A stretch of 64,000 nucleotides of DNA from contig JBCAML010000019.1 of NCBI GenBank assembly GCA_038503075.1, forward strand, positions 372,001 to 436,000, written 5' to 3'. The notes below the pieces were generated by a model, which saw nothing but the letters and a program-made list of their open reading frames with translations, had not been told where the DNA came from and made no database searches. Position numbers and translations under genes: made by a program. Of this stretch, positions 57,425 to 64,000 are shown in pieces (within the stretch, counting starts at the first letter, position 1; each line of letters starts with the position of its first letter). The DNA comes from Gyromitra esculenta. Lineage: Eukaryota; Ascomycota; Pezizomycetes; Pezizales; Discinaceae.

Positions 57425-60400
57425 GGTCTCTTTGGTCGTTCCATTCGCGATCATTCTCGTGCGGGAATGTCTTCTTTCTGCTTTTTGTAGAGTTCTTTCC
57501 CTTTTTTTTTGTTTCCCTTTCTTTTGCTCTGGGAGCCCTCGACGTACCAAGGGAGAAAACCCAATTCGCACTTCGATCAGCAAAAAGTAATGATTACACG
57601 AAATTGGTTTCTCCCCTCGTAAAAGAAAGCACAAGAACACACTCAGTACAATGAACAGAGGGACAGGACGGCTCGCTTAATATGGTAATTCCCTTACGCT
57701 TGTGCAGTCCTCTCCAACATCCAAAACCCCGGTATTGACGTGGCGAACCTTCCAAAAAGATGCAGTGGTTGAGGGTTGGTTAGCAACCGATAGAAGCGGG
57801 GAGCCAATCGACGGACAGAGCGTGGTTAAAAAGGACACACAGATCCTCCCTTTCTCTGTAATCTGATCTGTCTCAATTTGGGCGTGTGTGCTTTGCTATG
57901 AAAGGCTGTCGTGGTAGTACGTGGACCATAAAGCAGGTGCTTGGACTTTATATCTATCGATCTAGGTCACTTCCTATCCCCTTCCTCCTGTCATGAGTAG
58001 AGCTATTTTTTGTTTTTTGTTTTTTGTTTTTGGTGAATAACTCACCCTTGGGATCCTATCTTTGGATAATGCTTATGTCTCTTTTCTTTTCTTTCTTATT
58101 GGCTCTCTCCTTCCCCTTCCCCTTGCACCGTTTCTTGGGCAAATGTTTTCCCACAATGGAGATTCTATGACCGTCTTGGCAGCCCCCAATCTAGTACAAC
58201 AGAAAAAAAACTACCAAAAAACTACCAATCACCACTTAAAAGCTGCTGGTTTGATAATGCATAGAAAATGTGGGAAGGCTTTGGTTGGTGGGATGGGAAA
58301 ACAGGAAATCAAGGGAACAGAACAGAACAGAAAAACAGACCACATGATGCAGTGGGGAGCACTGAGCACTTAAATACACCTCCAGCTGTGCAGTCACATG
58401 GGTCTATTTTTCCTGTGGTGGCACAACAGGGAAGATTGGGTTTCACAGTCACTCAATAGTCACCCAAACGTTCTTATCTTGCGGATCTCTTGCCGCATGA
58501 AGGAAGATTGCTTACGTTATGGGGCGGGTGAGTGCCTTTTATTCGTGTTCTAGATAGACCTCGTGGACGTTTGTGCGAACCAGACGTTTACCCGGCGAGA
58601 ATGGGAAAAACTGAACACCCTTTGACGTCAAATCGTTGAAATATAACAGATTGCGGCATTTATGCCGTGCATATTGGTCCATCATTCCAAAATTACGGCT
58701 TCTTTTTGTTCAGACTGTATTGGTAGAATTGTATAGTCTTGCCAGGAACGGAAAAAAGGTGGTTAGAAGCCGAGGTTTGATCGAAAGGTTTGAAAACTTT
58801 GGGTTAACTCTGCCCTCTAGAGTTTTACCTTGTTTGCTTTTGACGAGTGCACTTAAAGGCCACCATCCTCCCCCGCTTTCGTTCAGTCGCCACTGCAATT
58901 GCTATTCTTCTTGCCACTCATGGATTGGGCTGTTTTCAGCACCGTGAGCCGTATGCTGTGTGGTGAAAGCTCTCAATCCGGCGCGGTTAGTCAGCACCTC
59001 AACAAACACCCAACGAGGGAACTTGTGCAAGCAGGCGTGCTAAGGCTGCATCTTCCAAGGCGGCCTCTAGAACTCCTCGTATCAGTGCTGATACGGGATG
59101 AAAATGATATCAATTCAGGTGCAGAAGACCGGCACAGTTTTATCCTCTTTCCGTACCAGCTTTCACGACTCGTAGATACGAGTGCGAGCGAGGCATGACG
59201 TTACTGCTGTGCCGCTGTTGTCGCGGCTTCGTGAGGTCGAGTTACTATTCAACCCCCTCTCTGCGTGTGTGGGTGTCGCGGGGTTTGGCAGCTTCTGGTG
59301 GATTGGACAGCCTGTTTTGTGCGGATGCAAAGTAACCCTAACGGTGTAGACGGTACGGGACTCCGCCAGCTTCGTCAGTCGAATACTGCGAGCCGTTGGG
59401 CCAAACTCCTCCTAGGTTGCTAAAGGTAGCATAGTCGAGGTGCAACTTGCGAATAAGAGAAGAGCGGGGCTAGACTCGGGAAAAGAGGTGCTGGATGAGA
59501 TGAACGTAGATTTTGCCAAGAGCATCTTGAGTGCTGGTGTGAGTGTTTCAACAGAGTACTTTTCAGCACCTGACAGAAAAGCACGTGTGATTTCCCCTCT
59601 GCCCATAAAAAACACTTTAAATCGCACTAGAACGATCACAGCTCTATTCGAATTGGAGAGAAACGCTCTCCGTTTGTGCTGTTCGTAGCTTCAGCCTGAC
59701 AATTCGGAAACAACCGGTACAAGCGCGCCTCGTATAATATGCGGTTGTTGGCTTATCACCATGTTTCTCGGTGCTTTGGCCCGTAAAGCCAACCAGTTAA
59801 GAAAACTCTGCCTCTCAATTAGCAGTTTATTTTTTTTCTCTCCCGCCAGCGTCCGCAGATCAGGGGCAGAAAAGGTGTACATATGTAGGCTTTTTTTTTC
59901 GTTCCTGAAAACAATACCGACAGCAGAGAAGAGCGGGGAGATGATCTGGCTGGCCGGGTACTCGTCCATCCCTAATCGTGTGGGGGAGAGGTGTGTCCTG
60001 CGTGCTTGCTGGCGTTGACGTGAATGGCGGATCCGCAAAAGGGTGAAACGCATTTGGCGGTGGGGAGAGTTCACAGCTTCCGCATTCCTTTGTGTCACAG
60101 CTCAATCCTGCCCGTCTGGACAGACAGGGTTGCGCCAGCCATTATTAGTTGGCCCGGGTGCCTGCAATCACCAGTTCCTCGCTTGTAGCACAGGCTATAT
60201 TTGACAAGGACAGCCATTTGCGACCAACACGGAAGAATTTACCAAACAGGAGACAGCGAAAAAGAGCTAAAGTTTCGCAAATAGAGAAAAAGAAGAGAGG
60301 TGTGGGGAGCGGAGGTGTGAAGGTTATTGATCTGGAGGCCCTGACATACATTACATACATACATACATACCTCTACTTACATCTGTCTTCCCTCCCATCT

Positions 60401-60888
60401 CACAGCCCATTTCCGCGAACTGAGATCAGTCAGTGTTCGTGTCGACTTCCACGAACGACGCGGTTCCTGAAAGTTCACCCGGTGCACGCACAGCACAGGA
60501 GGAATCAGAACAGCCGCTCCCGTTCCCGCTCCCGCCCCGCGGCAGCTTTTCCACGCCCCACGGCAGCAGAGTACAGCTCGGCGAGAGGATTTAAGGTGTT
60601 TCTCGTTTCTCAGTCTCCTTCCTCACGCTCTCTCGGAGTTCCGGATAGGTGATTGCCCCCGTTTGCAGACGAGCTGGTTTGTCCCAACCCCACTCCTCTC
60701 GCCGCCACTATCACATCACTGCCACCACTATTATAGGATCGTAGAACTACGTTTTAGAGGAAATATAATTCTCACTCTAGGAACTTGGTAGATTCAGAAA
60801 TCGAAAAAGAGAGAGGGAGGGAGAGGGAGAGAGAGAACGCGATTTGTGGTTTTGCGGGGGAGAAGAGCTTGTGAGAGTGTGTGCGAAA
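57425..60888. other. 3.5-kb divergent intergenic region between SP-RING and BOI-like genes
   Basis: Contains both promoters. Seen in it: T-rich stretches around 58007-58033, an ACAT microsatellite (about 60350-60372), and pyrimidine- and GA-rich leader sequence before 60889. Short open frames show no family resemblance. Confidence 0.45.
60350..60372. repeat. ACAT tetranucleotide microsatellite
   Basis: About five perfect ACAT/CATA units in the leader region of the BOI-like gene. Confidence 0.8.
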
Positions 60889-63800
60889 ATGGCCGAAGCC
60901 AGCTCCAGTGCCACTGCAAACGGAGTTGCGGAAGTTGATGCGGTGACAGCAGACGGCGTTCTAACAAATGGAGGCCAGAATCGCCTGGGCCCGCCGCTCG
61001 TTATCCCGCCACCCCCATCCGAAATGGCTATCCTGCTGTGGGTGCTGCACAACTTTGAGGCTCGCTCTCCCGATGAACTTACCTTGCGCAAAGGGGAGCA
61101 GGTAGAGTTGCTGGAAAAAGATGGTAGGGATTGAATTAGCTCCTTTGCTTGGTGGGCTCTTCAACTTGCTGACCATTGCATCAAAGACGAATTTGGGGAT
61201 GGGTGGTACTTGGTGAGTTTTAAGAATTGCGATATCCTCCTCGTGCCTTTTGTTGTTGTTGGTGGTGGTTCGCCTATCCGCCTATCCCATTTATTTATTT
61301 ATTCTATTTCTTTCTGCTCTATGTTCGCGCCCGATGGACGAACGGATAGTCGGACAGTGGTGGTCAACGAAAAGAAGAAAAAAGAAGCCCGCCAATACTT
61401 CATTGGCTCTTCCCTCAATCACCGCGTCTTGAGACCCTGTGCGTGCACTGCATTGCATTGCCATCCCCCAGTTGCGTTGCTGTATCTTTTGCACCAGCGC
61501 AACTACAGAAGGACGATAGTCCACAATCCACCAGGCACCTGCACCATCTTCCTCCCGAGAATTGCAGTCGTGACAGGGGCGAGCTCCGATCTTGATGGGG
61601 ATCATTTCGCTAATACCCAAGTTTTGGGGACGACAGGGACGCTCTCTCACGACTAACGAACGTGGTCTTTTTCCCCAAGGTAAGTTCCCACTTTTTATCC
61701 TTGAACTGTCATATCTCTTTTAGATGAAGTGGCGTTGGCTTTAGCTCCTTGAAAATGCCAATTTCCAAACGGAAATCTCATTAGTTGAAAAAAAAAAACC
61801 ATCCTGTGGAACTCTGATAGCTAAAACTTGTGGTTCTCTCTTGTTTTAAGTGTACACGACCCCAGCTCCCACGACATCCTCCCAAATCGTCCAATCACCC
61901 GTAACAATTACACCTTCCTCCGGCTCGGCAGCTGGCCCCTCCTTGACCTCCACCGCCACAACAACCCCGATTAGCGTACAGACTTCCTCGACCCACACTC
62001 CAGGAGACTCGCCGCGCCCGGCCTCGCCGGCAGATTCTCACATCTCCTCTTCTCACACTGACGAGCCGCATGAGGAACAAGAGTTGGAATTGGAGCCGGA
62101 GCAAGAAGATCATAGTACACCACCACTATCCGTCGAAAAGGTTGGAACAGGGGGCACTACACCAACGCCTGGCACTCCAGGGGAAAAGCCAGTTGTCGCG
62201 GGAATAAACCCGGAGTCCCCTTATAGCCCGGGCATGCGAAGTCCTGTTGTTGAGGACACACTCAGCGATATCGACGAAGCTATAACCGAGATCTCGAATT
62301 CGCGCCAACGTAGAACTGGCAGTAGAGCTAGTCGTCGTAGCAGTTCCATGCAGACCACAGTCCCAGCACGTGCGCTAACCCCCGCTGAAGAGGTCATTGA
62401 GGATTCATCCTCAGAGTATTCGCGGCAGGAGGAGATCGAAATCGAGTCAAACTCAAACTCAGAATTCGAAGATGACGAGGAGGAGGTGGAGGAGGTGGAA
62501 AACGAAGTGTTGGTGGGGAGTGTAAGTGACATAAGTTCCGCCGACTACTTTCATACAGAAGCTGCAATCAAAACCTGGACACCTTCCCAGGTCTCGCAGT
62601 ACCTCCAATCCCGCAACATCCCGCTTGTCACCTGTCAAAAATTCGAGGAAGAGGAAGTTTCCGGTTCGACTCTGCTGCAACTGGAAATGTCCCATTTGAA
62701 GGAGCTAGAAATTGGCTCCTTTGGCAAACGGTTCGAGGTATGGAAAGAGATCGAGAGCTTGGTTAAAAAAGCAAAGACAGGGATGCCAGTGAAGCAACGG
62801 AGTGGAAGTGACGCACGATTGTCAACGAACTTCATAAGGGACTCTGCTCCTCGTCAGAGGAGTAGCACGGTTACAGGGGTAGTTACGGGAGCGGTCTTGC
62901 CGCGTATTCCAAGTCAGCATAACAGGACCGTTTCGAGAAATCATAGAATTAATGTACAGGATGCTAATATGTTGGATATGACTGTGCCTGGCCATGGGCC
63001 ATTGCATACACCAATGGTTTCGTCTCAAATTTCAATTACACCACCAGGCACTGGCGTTTTTGAGGCACCCAGGTCGCCGCCGATCTCGCCGCCTAAGGCA
63101 GCAGATGCGGGGGCAAACTATCGCCGGACGAGCGGGACAAAACGACTCTCTTCACATGATTTATCTCCGGCTACGGCCCTTAACACCGCTTTGTCAGCAT
63201 CCGCAGCTATCCTTTCAGCTGGAGGAACTAATGGGCCCTCGCATCAACGTATTGAGTCATTTGATAGGAACTGGCAAATTCCAGCGCTCGGGATTCGCCC
63301 CTCGTCAGGGTCGCAAACACCAGAGTATAGTCATAAAGTGAGCACAAGTGCAGGGACAGGGGATACAGTGTTTACAGGCGACAGTGGGTTCTCGGGCTCG
63401 CAACCCCACACTCCTAAAATGACTGCAACAGAACGTAGCTACTTTTCGAGTGGCGAGTCCACTCCGCGTGAGCGTAAAGTGCTCCAAAAGAAAAATGGTG
63501 GTAATCATGCCCGGAAAAGTAGCTACACCGAGGAACAAAGGCTGAGAAGTGCTACAGCTCACAGTCGCCAATCACGTATCGGAAGCGCAAGCTCCCTCGA
63601 AATGACGAACCGCAAACCATCACCAATCTTCACGGCCGCACAGGCATATCATGCGAGAGGTAATAGTAAGGATAAGAATAGACGCATCAGCGTGAGCTTC
63701 AATGGCGCACCCGAGGGCTTCCCATACGATGCGCCACGGCTCTCGCCGTCCCCATCAACGAAGATGGTAATATCACCCAGCACACCACCACCTCTACCTA

Positions 63801-64000
63801 ATACCCGCTCGATATCAGAGCAGCTTCCACCCACTGGAGATGGTGCGCGTAGCATCGGCTCACTCGATGGTTCGGCGCCGTCAATTACCGCGACTATAGA
63901 ATCCGATCCGCTCCGCGGAACTCCTGAGCGCCCACCAAAAGCAGACCGTAGCATGACTACTCCAGGCCGTCGTATCCGTGGCGTTTCCTCCGGGACTGCG
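60889..64000 (+). CDS. BOI2: BOI1/BOI2-like SH3-SAM polarity scaffold, 3' end outside the window
   Basis: Exons 60889-61123, 61187-61212 (26 nt), 61622-61679 (58 nt), 61851 to beyond 64000. An SH3 domain (about residues 46-110) is spread over four exons: WVLHNFEARSPDELTLRKGE, DDEFGDGWYL, GRSLTTNERGLFPQ, VYTTPAP. A long acidic, Ser/Pro-rich linker follows with an EDDEEEVEEVENE run. A SAM domain (about 346-405) has IKTWTPSQVSQYLQ and LKELEIGSFGKRFEVWKEI. Then comes a Ser/Pro-rich region with many SP/TP sites. Boi proteins also carry a C-terminal PH domain, expected past the window edge. In yeast they sit at sites of polarized growth with Cdc42/Bem1 and help exocytosis. The 409-nt intron (61213-61621) is the largest here; I placed its acceptor at 61621, which adds Phe-Trp before GRQG. 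That junction is the least certain. Confidence 0.88.

Noticed and set aside
1..64000. CRISPR arrays, operons or bacterial-type systems
   Set aside because: The window is a spliced fungal nuclear sequence, and no regularly spaced direct repeats are seen.

Overview
The window is nuclear DNA of a filamentous ascomycete (Pezizomycotina). The genes have many short introns (about 46-170 nt) with GT..AG ends and CTGAC/CTAAC-type branch points. The gene set is typically fungal: an Sln1-type hybrid histidine kinase, a Boi-type SH3/SAM protein, a fungal STAND (NACHT-ankyrin) gene, and Ty3/gypsy and Fot/pogo transposons. Gene spacing and intron style would suit a Pezizomycete-like genome, but I cannot fix the genus. 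Exon models were built by hand from splice sites. Every complete multi-exon model below sums to a multiple of three.

Left arm (1-22.8 kb): SLN1-like osmosensor kinase (+), TM9/EMP70 nonaspanin (-), a STAND NACHT-ankyrin gene (+) whose exons are all intact but which carries two in-frame TAG codons, a zinc-free MDR quinone oxidoreductase (+), and a HerA/FtsK-like P-loop ATPase of unknown role (-).

Middle (22.86-41.81 kb): one transposon nest. The outer element is a 2.27-kb Fot/pogo DNA transposon (P) with TA duplications. Its transposase is broken by four solo LTRs, and its right end by a fifth. That fifth LTR contains a solo LTR of another family (E), which contains a Ty3/gypsy chromovirus (A). 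The 3' LTR of A contains a second gypsy element (B, opposite strand), and the integrase of B contains another solo LTR of the A family. Every retroelement step has a matching 5-bp target duplication, so the order of insertion can be read directly. Element A is nearly intact. It shows a UUUAAAC -1 frameshift site with a hairpin between gag and pol, LTR ends that are not TG..CA, and a 9-nt complementarity between its PBS and its probable mRNA 5' end, as in Tf1-type self-priming.

Right arm (41.8-64 kb): a decayed fragment related to the STAND gene, a secreted Gly/Ser-rich fungal protein, a 227-bp MITE, a thymine/uracil-DNA glycosylase (TDG/Mug), an SP-RING (PIAS/Siz-like) SUMO-ligase candidate with a C-terminal SUMO-interacting motif, and the 5' part of a Boi1/2-like SH3-SAM polarity scaffold that runs off the window.

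The host genes look like unrelated housekeeping and signalling genes, not a cluster. The distinctive content is the retroelement biology and the degenerating NLR-like genes on either side of the nest.
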